A program made the position numbers and the translations under genes. Shown one piece after another: positions 7,705-16,542 of a DNA stretch of 64,000 nucleotides; position 1 is the first letter of the stretch; each line of letters opens with the position of its first letter. The DNA is taken from positions 3,260,170 through 3,324,169 of the forward strand of contig CP011806.1 of the NCBI GenBank assembly GCA_001664505.1, given 5' to 3'. The DNA is from Acidobacteria bacterium Mor1 (GTDB lineage Bacteria > Acidobacteriota > Polarisedimenticolia > Polarisedimenticolales > Polarisedimenticolaceae). The notes beneath the pieces were generated by a model that worked only from the letters and a program-made list of their open reading frames with translations, made no database searches and was not told where the DNA came from.

Positions 7705-8930
7705 GAGGAAACCTCCGAACCGGGAGTATCCAGGATCCCCGCGAGAATCTGGCGCACCCGGCTGTCGGGGTGCCGCTCCAACAACTCGGCCAGCCGGTCG
7801 GCGGGGCCGGCGTGAGCCATCCGCCGCAACATCTCTTCGGCCGCAGCCGCTTCGGGGCCGGCGTGGGCCAGGCGGTCGACCTGTTCGTCGACGATGCCGA
7901 CCTGTTGCAGCATCAGCACCGCCTGATGCCGTGCGTAGCGATCTTCGTCGTCGAGCATGCGGTCCAGGGCGGTCACTCCCTTGCGCCCCATCGAGCGCAG
8001 TGCTTCGGCCGCATTGCTGCGGGTCCACCAGGCGGCATCGCGCAGGGACTCGCAAAGGGCCGGGATCGCCGTGTCGTAGCGCATCCGCCCCAGAGCCTTG
8101 GCCGCCATGGCGCGAACCGGCCACTCGGGATCTTGCAGCAGATCGGCTACCCGGTCGCCTGAGTTGGGATCGCCGATGGCGCCGAGGGCATGGCAGGCCC
8201 GGGCGCGGATGTCCGCGTCCTCATCGGCGAGCCGATCGTACAGCCAGGGCTGGGCGCGCAGCGGGCGGATCCTGCCGATCACGTCCAGGGCCGCGAGGCG
8301 TCCGCGGCGGGTCAGGTCCGGCCACAGGTCGATCAACTGATCGACCACCTGCCGGCCCATCGAGGTCAGGATGTCCGCGATCCGGATCGTCGACCAACGG
8401 CTGGGCTCGTTGAGCGCGAGGATCAGGGGGCGCAGCGAGGCCTCACCTCCGAGCTGCGCCAACGACTGGGCCGCGCGAATGCGCACCTCCGAGGATTCGT
8501 CTTCGAGAGCTCGAACCAACGAGTCGACGGAACGCCGCGACATGGCCAGGCCGAGTTGCTCCGCGGCGCGGGCGCGGACCCACCAACTGCGGGAGCCCAG
8601 TCGTTCGAGGTAGTCGTCGACGTAGCCCATCTCGTCGAGGGAGGCGGAGATGCGCTCCAGTTCCTCGCCGCGCACACGTTGAGCCAGGTCGAGCAACACC
8701 GATTCGATCACCGCGCCGTCGTCGGCAGCGGTCTCGCCGGAGAGTGCCTGAGAGAGCGAGCCTTCGCCGTGATGAACCCAGCGCAGGATCTGGGGCTCGA
8801 GGACGGTGCGCCGGGAACGAAATCGCCGTTGGCGGGTTTCACGCCACGCCTTGTTCACCACGATCACGCCGGTCAGGAGCAGGAAGACCGCCCCGATGAC
8901 GACGATGACGACGGTGAGCACATGAAGCAT
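7701..8930 (-). CDS. Membrane-anchored HEAT-repeat protein in polysaccharide operon
   Basis: 409 residues. One N-terminal transmembrane helix (about 3-27) precedes a soluble region with at least six HEAT-like repeats (about 110-345), each with the pattern D...VR.(R)AA..LG.(M)...A...L...L.D, for example EWPVRAMAAKALGRM and WTRSNAAEALRSMG. HEAT arrays usually act as protein-binding scaffolds. It lies between the response regulator (28-nt gap) and the glycosyltransferase (ATGA overlap), suggesting that it couples regulation to the synthase at the inner membrane. No enzymatic motif is visible. Confidence 0.8.
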   Translation of the reverse strand: MLHVLTVVIVVIGAVFLLLTGVIVVNKAWRETRQRRFRSRRTVLEPQILRWVHHGEGSLSQALSGETAADDGAVIESVLLDLAQRVRGEELERISASLDEMGYVDDYLERLGSRSWWVRARAAEQLGLAMSRRSVDSLVRALEDESSEVRIRAAQSLAQLGGEASLRPLILALNEPSRWSTIRIADILTSMGRQVVDQLIDLWPDLTRRGRLAALDVIGRIRPLRAQPWLYDRLADEDADIRARACHALGAIGDPNSGDRVADLLQDPEWPVRAMAAKALGRMRYDTAIPALCESLRDAAWWTRSNAAEALRSMGRKGVTALDRMLDDEDRYARHQAVLMLQQVGIVDEQVDRLAHAGPEAAAAEEMLRRMAHAGPADRLAELLERHPDSRVRQILAGILDTPGSEVSS

Positions 8931-8958
8931 CGGGCGATCGGACTCCGGCCGAAACGAA

Positions 8959-9423
8959 CTATCGCGTCAGAGCGTGGCGGATCCGCGCCAGCAACTCCCG
9001 CGAATGAAATGGCTTGACGATGTAGTCGTCGGCGCCTTCATCGAATCCGCGCACGATATCGGCCTCCCGGTCGCGTACGGACAGAATAATCAGGGGAATG
9101 CCGGCCAGTTTTTCATCTTGGCGAATCTCACGCAAGAGTCCATAGCCATCCCGATAGGGCATGGTCAGGTCGCTGAGAATCAGATGGGGACGGCTGAGCC
9201 GGGTCAACTCGAGAGCCCGCTCGCCATCCTCGGCGAGCGTGACCTCGTATCCCTCCCGCTCCAGCAGCGACTTGAGGAAACGAGCGGTGACCGGGTCTTC
9301 GTCGGCGACGAGAATGCGTTTGTTTCCCACGACACCCAACCTAGGAGCGGCCATCTGCGGCTGCGGGCCGGTCGTCGACGACTTCCCGGCCGGATGATGG
9401 CGAAAATCACCGTGCTTGCTCAT
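8959..9423 (-). CDS. Single-domain response regulator (CheY-like), first gene of exopolysaccharide operon
   Basis: 154 residues from ATG 9423; an upstream in-frame extension to 9561 crosses the promoter and is less likely. After about 35 unstructured residues a REC domain contains the acidic pocket Asp41-Glu42-Asp43, phospho-acceptor Asp85 (LILSD), Ser105 (LIILS) and Lys127 (YIVKPF). There is no output domain, so signalling must pass by protein contact, perhaps to the HEAT protein encoded 28 nt downstream. A clear sigma-70-type promoter lies just upstream. The cognate kinase is not in the window. Confidence 0.88.
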   Translation of the reverse strand: MSKHGDFRHHPAGKSSTTGPQPQMAAPRLGVVGNKRILVADEDPVTARFLKSLLEREGYEVTLAEDGERALELTRLSRPHLILSDLTMPYRDGYGLLREIRQDEKLAGIPLIILSVRDREADIVRGFDEGADDYIVKPFHSRELLARIRHALTR

Positions 9424-9472
9424 GAGTACCTGTCTTCCATTGCTCTTGATAGATCTGGAGACTACCGGGAGG

Positions 9473-9500
9473 AATATAGGCGGCGAGTTTATAGGATCAA
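9473..9500 (-). promoter_or_regulatory. Sigma-70-type promoter of the RR-HEAT-GT2-YaiO operon
   Basis: On the minus strand, TTGATC (9500-9495), a 16-bp spacer and TATATT (9478-9473) precede a predicted start near 9466, 43 nt upstream of the ATG at 9423. Confidence 0.6.
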
Positions 9501-9576
9501 CAGTCGTTTCGTGGGCACAACCCTGTCCCTTCCTCTCGCCGCGCCCGGCTCCCATCTTCATCCCCGGGGTGAAAAC

Positions 9577-10704
9577 ATGGACCGGAGCGGGATCATCGAC
9601 TGGTTGATGCTGGCGCTGCTGCCCGGTCTGGGGGCAGCAGCGAAGCGCCGCCTGCTGAACGCCGGGGGCGATCCCGGGGAACTGGCGCAGGAGCGCCCGC
9701 TGGAGCAGATGGGGTTCCGCGGGGAGCGATCCCTGGAAGTCGCCCGACGGGCCCGGCCGGGCCTCCGGCGTCTGGCCCGGTCCGAGCTCGCCGCCGCCCG
9801 GCGGCTGGGCGTCCGCATCCTGCCCCGCTCCTCCAGGGAGTACCCCGCCGAGTTGGAGCAGCTCCCCGACCCGCCGGTCGTTCTATATAAGTGGGGCACC
9901 TTCGAAGGCGGGGTCACCCGGGCGGCCCTGATCGGCTCCCGCCGCTGCACCGCCTATGGCCGCCGGATCGCCGCAGGGCTCTCCGCCAGCCTGACCCGGC
10001 AGGGGCTCGAGGTGGTCTCGGGAGGTGCCCGGGGCATCGATACCGCCGCCCACAAGGGCGCCCTCGAGGCAGGCGGTTCGACGATCGCGGTCCTCGGCGC
10101 CGGCCTCGGCAGGCTCTATCCCCCGGAAAACAGGGATCTGTTCCGCGAGATCGCCGGTAGCGGCGCGGTGCTGTCGGAGCTGCCGATGGACGCGCCCGCC
10201 CGGCCGGAGCAGTTCCCCAGGCGCAACCGGCTGATCGCCGCTCTGTCGGCTGCGGTGGTGGTCGTCGAGGCCGCGGGGCGTTCGGGGGCGCTGATCACCG
10301 CCCGGCAGGCCCTCGACCTGGGCCGGGAGGTGATGGCCGTACCCGGGCCGATCCACTCGCCGGTGGCCGAGGGCTGCCACCGCCTGATCCAGCAGGGGGC
10401 CCGGCTGGTCCACACCAGCGCCGACATCCTCGACGAGCTGTCGCCGATGTACACCTCGGGGCTCCGCTCCCCCTCGCCAGGGGCTGGTCCGGGCGCGGAA
10501 ACCTCCGAAAAAGAGACGATTGACGAGCGGGCGGTGGTGGCTGTGTTAGATGTAGTGGAGCCCCGGCACATCGATGAACTGGCGGAACGGACCCCTCTTG
10601 GAACCGCGAGGTTGCAGGCGGCACTGTTCAGTCTGGTGCTCCGGGGCTCGGTTGAAGAATTGACAGGCAGGTACTATGTTCTGCGCCCGAAAACGGAAGT
10701 GTAA
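9577..10704 (+). CDS. dprA: DNA-processing protein DprA
   Basis: 375 residues from ATG 9577, preceded by GGGGTG. The N-terminus has a helix-hairpin-helix-like segment (LPGLGAAAKRRLL). The Rossmann-like DprA core carries GSRRCTAYG, SGGARGIDTAAHKGAL and GAGLGRLYPPENRDLF. A C-terminal winged-helix domain (about 315-370) is present. DprA loads RecA on incoming single-stranded DNA during natural transformation. It is followed 84-90 nt later by topA, a pairing common in bacteria. Confidence 0.95.
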   Translation: MDRSGIIDWLMLALLPGLGAAAKRRLLNAGGDPGELAQERPLEQMGFRGERSLEVARRARPGLRRLARSELAAARRLGVRILPRSSREYPAELEQLPDPPVVLYKWGTFEGGVTRAALIGSRRCTAYGRRIAAGLSASLTRQGLEVVSGGARGIDTAAHKGALEAGGSTIAVLGAGLGRLYPPENRDLFREIAGSGAVLSELPMDAPARPEQFPRRNRLIAALSAAVVVVEAAGRSGALITARQALDLGREVMAVPGPIHSPVAEGCHRLIQQGARLVHTSADILDELSPMYTSGLRSPSPGAGPGAETSEKETIDERAVVAVLDVVEPRHIDELAERTPLGTARLQAALFSLVLRGSVEELTGRYYVLRPKTEV

Positions 10705-10794
10705 GACCGGATGCGGTCGAGCCCAGCTCAGAAACCGTTGCATTTAAAGGGCTTAGCGAACGAAACCAACCTGTTTCTCAGTGAGTGAATGGGC

Positions 10795-13371
10795 ATGAAT
10801 CTCGTCATCGTCGAATCGCCGGCCAAGGGCAAGACCATCGAGAAGTACCTGGGGAAGGACTTCAAGGTGCTCGCCTCCTACGGCCATGTCCGTGACCTGG
10901 TCCCCAAGGAGGGGGCGGTCGACCCCGAGAATGACTTCGCGATGAGATACGAGGTGATCTCTCGCAACGAGAAGCATGTCTCCGCCATCGCCAAGGCCCT
11001 GAAGAAAGCCGACGCCCTCTACCTCGCGACGGACCCTGACCGCGAAGGCGAGGCGATTTCCTGGCACCTGTACGAGTTGCTGCGCGAACGCGGCGACCTC
11101 GAGGGCAAGGAAGTCTTCCGCGTCGTGTTCCACGAGATCACCAAGAAGGCGATCCAGGAAGCGATCGCCGAACCCCGGGGCCTCTCCGAGGATCTGGTCA
11201 ACGCCCAACAGGCCCGCCGCGCCCTGGACTACCTCGTCGGCTTCAACCTCTCGCCGCTCCTGTGGCGCAAGGTCCGGCCGCAACTCTCCGCCGGCCGGGT
11301 CCAGAGCCCCGCGCTGCGGATGATCGTCGAGCGCGAACTCGAGATCGAGGCGTTCGAGAAGCAGGAGTACTGGAGCATCGAGGCGGATCTGGCGAGCGAA
11401 GGCAAGGCCTTCGCCGGACGCCTCGCCGAGTACCAGGGCAAGAAGACCGAGCAGTTCTCCTTCGTCAACGAAGAGCAGGCGACGGCGGCACGGAACGCGT
11501 TGCTCGCCGCCACCGGCGGTTCCCCCGACGGAGACGGCGGCAAGCTGAAGGTCCACGCCATCGAACGCAAGAAGCGGCGCCGCAACCCGGCCGCGCCCTT
11601 CACCACGTCGACGATGCAGCAGGAGGCCTCGCGCAAGCTGGGCTTCAGCGCCCAACGAACGATGATGACCGCCCAGCGCCTCTACGAAGGCATCGACCTG
11701 GGCGAAGAGGGCGCCACCGGTCTCATCACCTACATGCGTACCGACTCGGTGACCCTCGCCGCGGAAGCCCTCGGTGAGATTCGCGAGTTCATCGGCCAGC
11801 GCTACGGCGCCGACAAGCTTCCCGAGGAAGCGCGGGTCTACAAGACCAAGGCCAAGAACGCCCAGGAAGCCCACGAAGCGATCCGGCCGACCAGCATCAT
11901 GCGCACGCCGGAAGAGCTCAAGGCGCACCTCAACGAAGACCAGTACAAGCTCTACAGCCTGATCTGGAAGCGCACCGTGGCCTGTCAGATGGTCCACGCG
12001 CTGTTTGACATGGTCGCCCTGGATCTGCATCCGGTGGTCGACGCGTCCACCGGCCGCTTCCGGGCCACCGGCTCGACCCTGGTCCAGCCCGGCTTCATCG
12101 CCGTCTACCAGGAGGGCAAGGACGACGTCAAAGACGAGGAGGCGGACAAGGCGCTGCCCCCGGTCGAGGAAGGGGACGTGCTGCAGGTCGCCGGTATCCG
12201 GGCGGATCAGCACTTCACCGAGCCGCCCCCGCGCTACACCGACGCCAGCCTGGTCAAGGCCCTGGAAGAGCACGGCATCGGCCGGCCGTCGACCTACGCC
12301 AGCATCATCTCGACCCTGCGCAACCGCGAGTACGTGGAATCGGAGTCCAAGCGCTTCATTCCCACCGACGTGGGGCGCATCGTCAATCACTTCCTGACCG
12401 AACACTTCACCCAGTACGTCGACTACGGGTTCACCGCGAACCTGGAAGACGAGCTGGATGAGATCTCCCGCGGCGAACGGGAGTGGGTCCCGCTGCTTGG
12501 CGCGTTCTGGCACCCGTTCATCGAACTGGTGAAGCACAAGGACGAGACGGTCACCCGGGAGCAAGCCGCCCAGGCACGGGAGCTCGGAATTCATCCCAAG
12601 CTCCAGAAGCCGGTGATCGTGCGCATGGGCCGCTACGGTCCGTTCGTCCAGGTCGGCAGCAAGGACGACGAGGAGAAGCCGCTCTTCGCCGGACTGCGCC
12701 CCGGCCAACGGATGAACGAGATCACCCTGGAAGACGCGCTGGAGCTGTTCAAGCTGCCGCGCAAACTGGGTGAGACCCCCGAAGGGGAACCGGTCTCCGC
12801 CTCGGTCGGCCGCTTCGGCCCCTACGTGCGCTACGGCGACAAGTTCGTCTCGATCCCCCGGGACACCGACGACGATCCCTACACCATCGAATTGCCTCGG
12901 GCGCTGGAACTGATCGCCGCCAAGAAAGAGGCGGACAAGAACCGCATCATCCAGGACTTCGAAGAGCACGGCATCCAGGTGCTGAACGGCCGCTACGGCC
13001 CGTACATCACCAACAAGGAAAAGAACGCCCGGGTGCCCAAGGACACCGATCCCAAGAGCCTGACCCTGGAACAGTGTCAGGAACTGCTGGAGAAGGCGCC
13101 GGTTCGCCGCGGCCGCGGCAAGAAGAAGGCCATCGCCAAGAAGGCGGCCAAGAAGAAGACGACCAAGAAGAAGGTCGCCAAGAAGAAGTCGGCCGCAAAG
13201 AAAAAGACCACCAAGAAGAAGGTGGCCAAGAAGGCCGGCAGCAAGAAGACCGCAGCCAAGAAGAAGACCGCGACCCGCAAGACCTCGGTCGCCTCGCCGG
13301 CGGCGGAGAGCGAGTCTTCGAGCGGCGGCGAAGCGGCCAAGCCGGAACCGGTAACCGCCTCGGCGGACTGA
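10795..13371 (+). CDS. topA: DNA topoisomerase I with lysine-rich tail and no zinc fingers
   Basis: 858 residues from ATG 10795; ATG 10789 is also in frame, but MNLVIVESPAK is the usual N-terminus. The TOPRIM domain starts at VIVESPAKGKTIEKYLG and includes TDPDREGEAISWH. The catalytic Tyr (about 313) is in LITYMRTDS. The C-terminal region has glycine/tyrosine topoisomerase repeats (GRYGPFVQVG, GRFGPYVRYG, GRYGPYITN). It then ends in a tail of about 60 residues made of KKK/AKK/TKK blocks instead of the four-cysteine zinc fingers of E. coli TopA. The enzyme relaxes negative supercoils. The basic tail probably increases DNA residence, as proposed for Lys-tailed actinobacterial TopA. Confidence 0.95.
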   Translation: MNLVIVESPAKGKTIEKYLGKDFKVLASYGHVRDLVPKEGAVDPENDFAMRYEVISRNEKHVSAIAKALKKADALYLATDPDREGEAISWHLYELLRERGDLEGKEVFRVVFHEITKKAIQEAIAEPRGLSEDLVNAQQARRALDYLVGFNLSPLLWRKVRPQLSAGRVQSPALRMIVERELEIEAFEKQEYWSIEADLASEGKAFAGRLAEYQGKKTEQFSFVNEEQATAARNALLAATGGSPDGDGGKLKVHAIERKKRRRNPAAPFTTSTMQQEASRKLGFSAQRTMMTAQRLYEGIDLGEEGATGLITYMRTDSVTLAAEALGEIREFIGQRYGADKLPEEARVYKTKAKNAQEAHEAIRPTSIMRTPEELKAHLNEDQYKLYSLIWKRTVACQMVHALFDMVALDLHPVVDASTGRFRATGSTLVQPGFIAVYQEGKDDVKDEEADKALPPVEEGDVLQVAGIRADQHFTEPPPRYTDASLVKALEEHGIGRPSTYASIISTLRNREYVESESKRFIPTDVGRIVNHFLTEHFTQYVDYGFTANLEDELDEISRGEREWVPLLGAFWHPFIELVKHKDETVTREQAAQARELGIHPKLQKPVIVRMGRYGPFVQVGSKDDEEKPLFAGLRPGQRMNEITLEDALELFKLPRKLGETPEGEPVSASVGRFGPYVRYGDKFVSIPRDTDDDPYTIELPRALELIAAKKEADKNRIIQDFEEHGIQVLNGRYGPYITNKEKNARVPKDTDPKSLTLEQCQELLEKAPVRRGRGKKKAIAKKAAKKKTTKKKVAKKKSAAKKKTTKKKVAKKAGSKKTAAKKKTATRKTSVASPAAESESSSGGEAAKPEPVTASAD

Positions 13372-13456
13372 GGCCTCGTCCCTTCGCCCCCATGGCCAGG
13401 GCTACGGGGCAGGCGGGCTTCGCGCTCCGGCGGGCAGGCGCGCTAGAATCTCGGCG

Positions 13457-13774
13457 ATGAGTTCGCCGCGCACCCAGGCCCAGCACTACCTTGCCCTGCC
13501 CAACGGCGAGATCGCCGTGAAGTGGGCGGACGGGCATGAGTCCTTCTACCCGGCCCACTACCTGCGCTGTTCCTGCGCCTGCGCCCACTGTGTCGACGAG
13601 ATGAGCGGCCGCAAGACCCTGCGGGACGAGAGCGTCCCCGCCGACGTGCGCCCGGTGGAACTGCACCCGGTCGGCCGCTACGCCATCTCGATCAAGTGGT
13701 CCGACGGCCACGACACCGGGATCTACAGCTTCGACCAACTACGGCGGCTCTGCCCCGGCAAGGCGGAATCCTGA
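13457..13774 (+). CDS. DUF971 (GBBH-like N-terminal domain) protein
   Basis: 105 residues forming a stand-alone DUF971 domain: repeated W-(A/S)-DGH motifs (VKWADGHESFYPAHYLR and IKWSDGHDTGIYSFDQLR) and a cysteine cluster CSCACAHC. The same fold forms the N-terminal zinc-binding domain of gamma-butyrobetaine hydroxylases and occurs fused to or near Mrp/ApbC Fe-S carriers. The stand-alone role is unknown. Its stop overlaps the start of the next gene (TGATG). Confidence 0.85.
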   Translation: MSSPRTQAQHYLALPNGEIAVKWADGHESFYPAHYLRCSCACAHCVDEMSGRKTLRDESVPADVRPVELHPVGRYAISIKWSDGHDTGIYSFDQLRRLCPGKAES

Positions 13775-14193
13775 TGGCCCGCCGCGCCCTGCTCACCCGC
13801 AAGACGATCGGGATGATGATCGCCGCCGCCGTGGTCGGCGTCGGCGCGCTCTGGTTCCTGGCGCCGGAGCAGGAGCTCTCCCCGGATCCGATTCCCGACC
13901 CGCTGGAGCCCGAGCTGCTGGTCAAGCAGGCGGACGTGGTGTTCCGCTGGACGATTCCCTCGGACCGTACGCCGGTCTACGTCGAGATCCTGCAGGCCAT
14001 CGAAGATGTCCGTTCGCCCGGCGAGCCCGCGCTGCGCCGGGTCTGGGCCTCGGAACCGCTGCGACGCGGTCTGCTGCGCCTTCCCGTCGACGTGCGCCTC
14101 CCGGCGGGTCCGCTCTACTGGCGTCCGGTCGGCGTGAGCGAGACCGGCGAATACCGGCAGGGAGACACCATGACCTTCGAGATCTACTGGTAG
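13774..14193 (+). CDS. Small membrane-anchored protein of unknown function
   Basis: 139 residues. A basic start (MARRALLTRK) and one hydrophobic helix (about 12-30, MMIAAAVVGVGALWFL) are followed by a periplasmic region of about 100 residues. That region has a beta-rich pattern (VVFRWTIPSDRTPVYVEIL ... LYWRPVGVSETGEYRQGDTM) reminiscent of a fibronectin/Ig-like fold. It is translationally coupled to the DUF971 gene by TGATG. No family recognised. Confidence 0.7.
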   Translation: MARRALLTRKTIGMMIAAAVVGVGALWFLAPEQELSPDPIPDPLEPELLVKQADVVFRWTIPSDRTPVYVEILQAIEDVRSPGEPALRRVWASEPLRRGLLRLPVDVRLPAGPLYWRPVGVSETGEYRQGDTMTFEIYW

Positions 14194-14241
14194 CGCTCCG
14201 CTGTCGGTGCGGCCGGCCCGGCCGTCGGATCCTTGACGCCG

Positions 14242-14270
14242 GCAGCGTCGGCAGAGCGGCGCCACGCTGC
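14242..14270. promoter_or_regulatory. Inverted repeat upstream of sigma-54 promoter
   Basis: GCAGCGT (14242-14248) and ACGCTGC (14264-14270) are perfect 7-bp arms with a 15-bp spacer, centred about 45 bp upstream of the -24 element. It could be an activator site or a hairpin ending the preceding transcript. It does not match the TGTCG-N7-CGACA sites of the peptidase genes. Confidence 0.3.
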
Positions 14271-14299
14271 AAAAGCCGCTGAATTCGTGGCCTTTTCCG

Positions 14300-14315
14300 T
14301 GGCACACCCCTTGCT
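14300..14315 (+). promoter_or_regulatory. Sigma-54 (-24/-12) promoter of glycan-modification operon
   Basis: TGGCACA-CCCC-TTGCT fits TGGCACG-N4-TTGCW with exact spacing. It lies 27 bp before the GTG start at 14342, and AAAGGAG at 14331-14337 falls in the short predicted leader. Confidence 0.75.
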
Positions 14316-14341
14316 GTTCATGCCTCTCCGAAAGGAGATGC

Positions 14342-15490
14342 GTGCGCGGAATGAGTGCCGAGACCAGCCAGCCCCTCGATTTCATCGAGAACAAGGCGCC
14401 CGACTTCGAGCGGGTGCGGGAGCTGCTCGAGCCCTCCCGTGAGGCCAACCACTGGGCCAACGGCGGACCGCTGAGTGCGCGGCTGGAACGGACCATCGAG
14501 ACCCTGCTGGCCCCGCGCGGTACCCGGGCGGTGGTTTGCAGCAGCGGCACCGCCGCGCTGATGGCGTTGACCGGCCTGCACGAATATCGCGCCGGCCGGC
14601 CGCTACGGTGGGCCGGCTCCGCCTTCGCATTCCTCTCGAGCTTCGCCGGCAAACTCGCCGACGGCCTGCTGGTCGATTGCGACGAGCGCGGCCTGCTCGA
14701 CCTGGAGGCGCTGGCCTGCATCCCCGAAGACCGGTACGACGGCGTGCTCGTGACCAACGCTTTCGGCCTCTACACCGGCTGGACCAAGTACGACGCCTTC
14801 TGCCGGGCCCGCGGCAAGGAGCTGATCGTCGACAACGCAGCCTGCTTCCCCCGGGCCGGAAGCCCGGTGCTCGACGGGGTTCCCCACTTCCTTTCGTTCC
14901 ACCAGACAAAACCCTGGGGCGCCGGCGAAGGGGGGTGCGTTCTCGTCGCCGAGGAGCACGAAGATACGGTTCGCCGCCTGCTCAACTTCGGTGCCGGCCT
15001 CGAGCCTGCTGCACGGCCCAGCGCTTTCAACGGGAAGATCTCCGATCTCTCCTGCGCGTACATCCTCGACCGGCTGGAACGCTTTGCCGACTGGGCCTGC
15101 TTTTACGAGGCCCAACGCGCGCGGGTGATCAAGCTGGTCGAAGAGGCGGGCCTCCCACTGCGGCCGCTGACCGACCCCGAAGGCTGCGGTCCCATCGGGC
15201 ACATGCCGCTTCTGGCGAGCCTGCCCGTATCGATGACCGATCTTCAGAACGAGGTCGTGGTGCTGCGCAAGTACTACGTTCCCGGCGCCGACGGCTTCCC
15301 CCGCGCCCAGCAACTCTACGACCGGATGATCAACGTGCCCTGCCATCCCGACATGGCGATTCTGACCGACCGGCAGATCGTCAACGCCCTCGCCTCGGTG
15401 GTGCACAACGCCAGCCGGCGCAGCGGGATCCCGCTGCCGGCGCAGGTCGATGCCGACCCGGCTCTCCGCGCCGGCGGGAGCGGTGGATGA
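14342..15490 (+). CDS. DegT/DnrJ/EryC1-type PLP aminotransferase
   Basis: 382 residues from GTG 14342 (AAAGGAG four bases upstream); ATG 14351 is an alternative. Fold-type I features: SSGTAALMAL binding the cofactor phosphate, VDNAACF with the ring-binding Asp, and the PLP lysine Lys190 in SFHQTKPWGAGEGG. This arrangement is typical of the DegT/StrS sugar aminotransferases, which make amino sugars from nucleotide-linked ketosugars for O-antigens or glycoconjugates. It heads an operon with overlapping junctions to the sulfotransferase, methyltransferase and WbqC genes. The substrate is not determinable. Confidence 0.85.
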   Translation: MRGMSAETSQPLDFIENKAPDFERVRELLEPSREANHWANGGPLSARLERTIETLLAPRGTRAVVCSSGTAALMALTGLHEYRAGRPLRWAGSAFAFLSSFAGKLADGLLVDCDERGLLDLEALACIPEDRYDGVLVTNAFGLYTGWTKYDAFCRARGKELIVDNAACFPRAGSPVLDGVPHFLSFHQTKPWGAGEGGCVLVAEEHEDTVRRLLNFGAGLEPAARPSAFNGKISDLSCAYILDRLERFADWACFYEAQRARVIKLVEEAGLPLRPLTDPEGCGPIGHMPLLASLPVSMTDLQNEVVVLRKYYVPGADGFPRAQQLYDRMINVPCHPDMAILTDRQIVNALASVVHNASRRSGIPLPAQVDADPALRAGGSGG

Positions 15491-16542
15491 TGGCCCGCAG
15501 CTCGCGGCGTTGCGTCGTTCACATCGGTGCACCGAAGACCGGTTCCACGGCGCTTCAACGGTTCTGTCACGCCCAGCGGGATCGACTCCGGATGCAGGGT
15601 GTGGATTACCCGCTGGTCAACCTGCGCGGTGGAGGCCACCACGACCTGGCCTTTCTGCTCGACGGCGGCTATCCCGAATGGGCCACTCCGCAGCCGAAGA
15701 GCCTGGCGGAGCTGCAGCTCGAGCTGATTCGCTCGCTGGGGGACGAACCGACGCTGCTGCTGAGTAGCGAAAACTTCTTCCTGCTGCCCCATCCGGAACG
15801 CCTGGCGCAGCTACTTCGTGACTGCGATCTGTACGACGACAACGAACTGAGCATCGTGGTCTACCTGCGGCGGCAGGACATGGCCCACGCCTCCTGGTAC
15901 AACCAGACGATCAAGGCTCAAGGCGCGGTGCACACCCTCGAGGACTGCCTGGAACACTGGGACACCCTTTGGGACTACCGGGCCCAGCTCGAACGCTGGA
16001 GCGCGGTCTTCGGCGAGGACGCCCTCTGCGTGCGGCGCTACACGGAAGACGGTCCGCCCGGTTGGCTGTTCGAAGATTTTCTGCAGGTGCTGGGCGTCGA
16101 CCCGGCAACTTTCGATATCCCGGCGACGACGGTCAACGGCGGACTGAATCGCAGCCTGCTGGAGTTCCAGCGCACGATCAACCGGCTGCCCCTCGAGACC
16201 CAGGACAAACGCCGCTATCACCGGGAGCTGATCGAGCTTTCGGCGCGCAGCGCCGGTAGCGGCCTGTTCGACGAACGGCCGCTGCTCGACGATGCAGCCC
16301 GCCGGCGGATCCTCGAGCGCTACGCCGAGGGGAACGCCGAGGTCGCCCGCCGCTACTTCGGTGGTGAGCCGCTGTTCCCGTCGACGGTTGCAGCCGGCCC
16401 GCGTCCCGGCGGGACCGCTTCGTCCCCGGGCGAGGAAGCGCCGCTCTCCGAGGCGCGCATGGCCGCGATCCTCGGCTGGCTGCTGACTCGAAGCGCCGAG
16501 GCGGCCGACCCCGGCACGATTGCGGAGGGCACGCCGCGATGA
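15487..16542 (+). CDS. Sulfotransferase-like protein (PAPS-dependent)
   Basis: 351 residues. The N-terminal VHIGAPKTGSTALQRF (residues 11-26) is the 5'-phosphosulfate-binding loop of sulfotransferases. LSIVVYLRRQDMAHASWYNQ (about residue 118 on) provides the 3'-phosphate-binding Arg/Ser element. These enzymes transfer sulfate from PAPS, here probably to a surface carbohydrate given the neighbours. The start overlaps the previous stop by 4 nt (ATGA). The last 60 residues or so are low complexity. The acceptor is unknown. Confidence 0.75.
   Translation: MMARSSRRCVVHIGAPKTGSTALQRFCHAQRDRLRMQGVDYPLVNLRGGGHHDLAFLLDGGYPEWATPQPKSLAELQLELIRSLGDEPTLLLSSENFFLLPHPERLAQLLRDCDLYDDNELSIVVYLRRQDMAHASWYNQTIKAQGAVHTLEDCLEHWDTLWDYRAQLERWSAVFGEDALCVRRYTEDGPPGWLFEDFLQVLGVDPATFDIPATTVNGGLNRSLLEFQRTINRLPLETQDKRRYHRELIELSARSAGSGLFDERPLLDDAARRRILERYAEGNAEVARRYFGGEPLFPSTVAAGPRPGGTASSPGEEAPLSEARMAAILGWLLTRSAEAADPGTIAEGTPR

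Noticed and set aside
8974-9576. N-terminal extension of the dprA frame upstream of ATG 9577
   Set aside because: It overlaps the divergent response-regulator gene and its promoter; DprA homology begins at the ATG 9577 start.
13110-13300. AAG-rich tandem stretch as a DNA repeat element
   Set aside because: Explained by the lysine-rich coding tail of TopA; the units are irregular.
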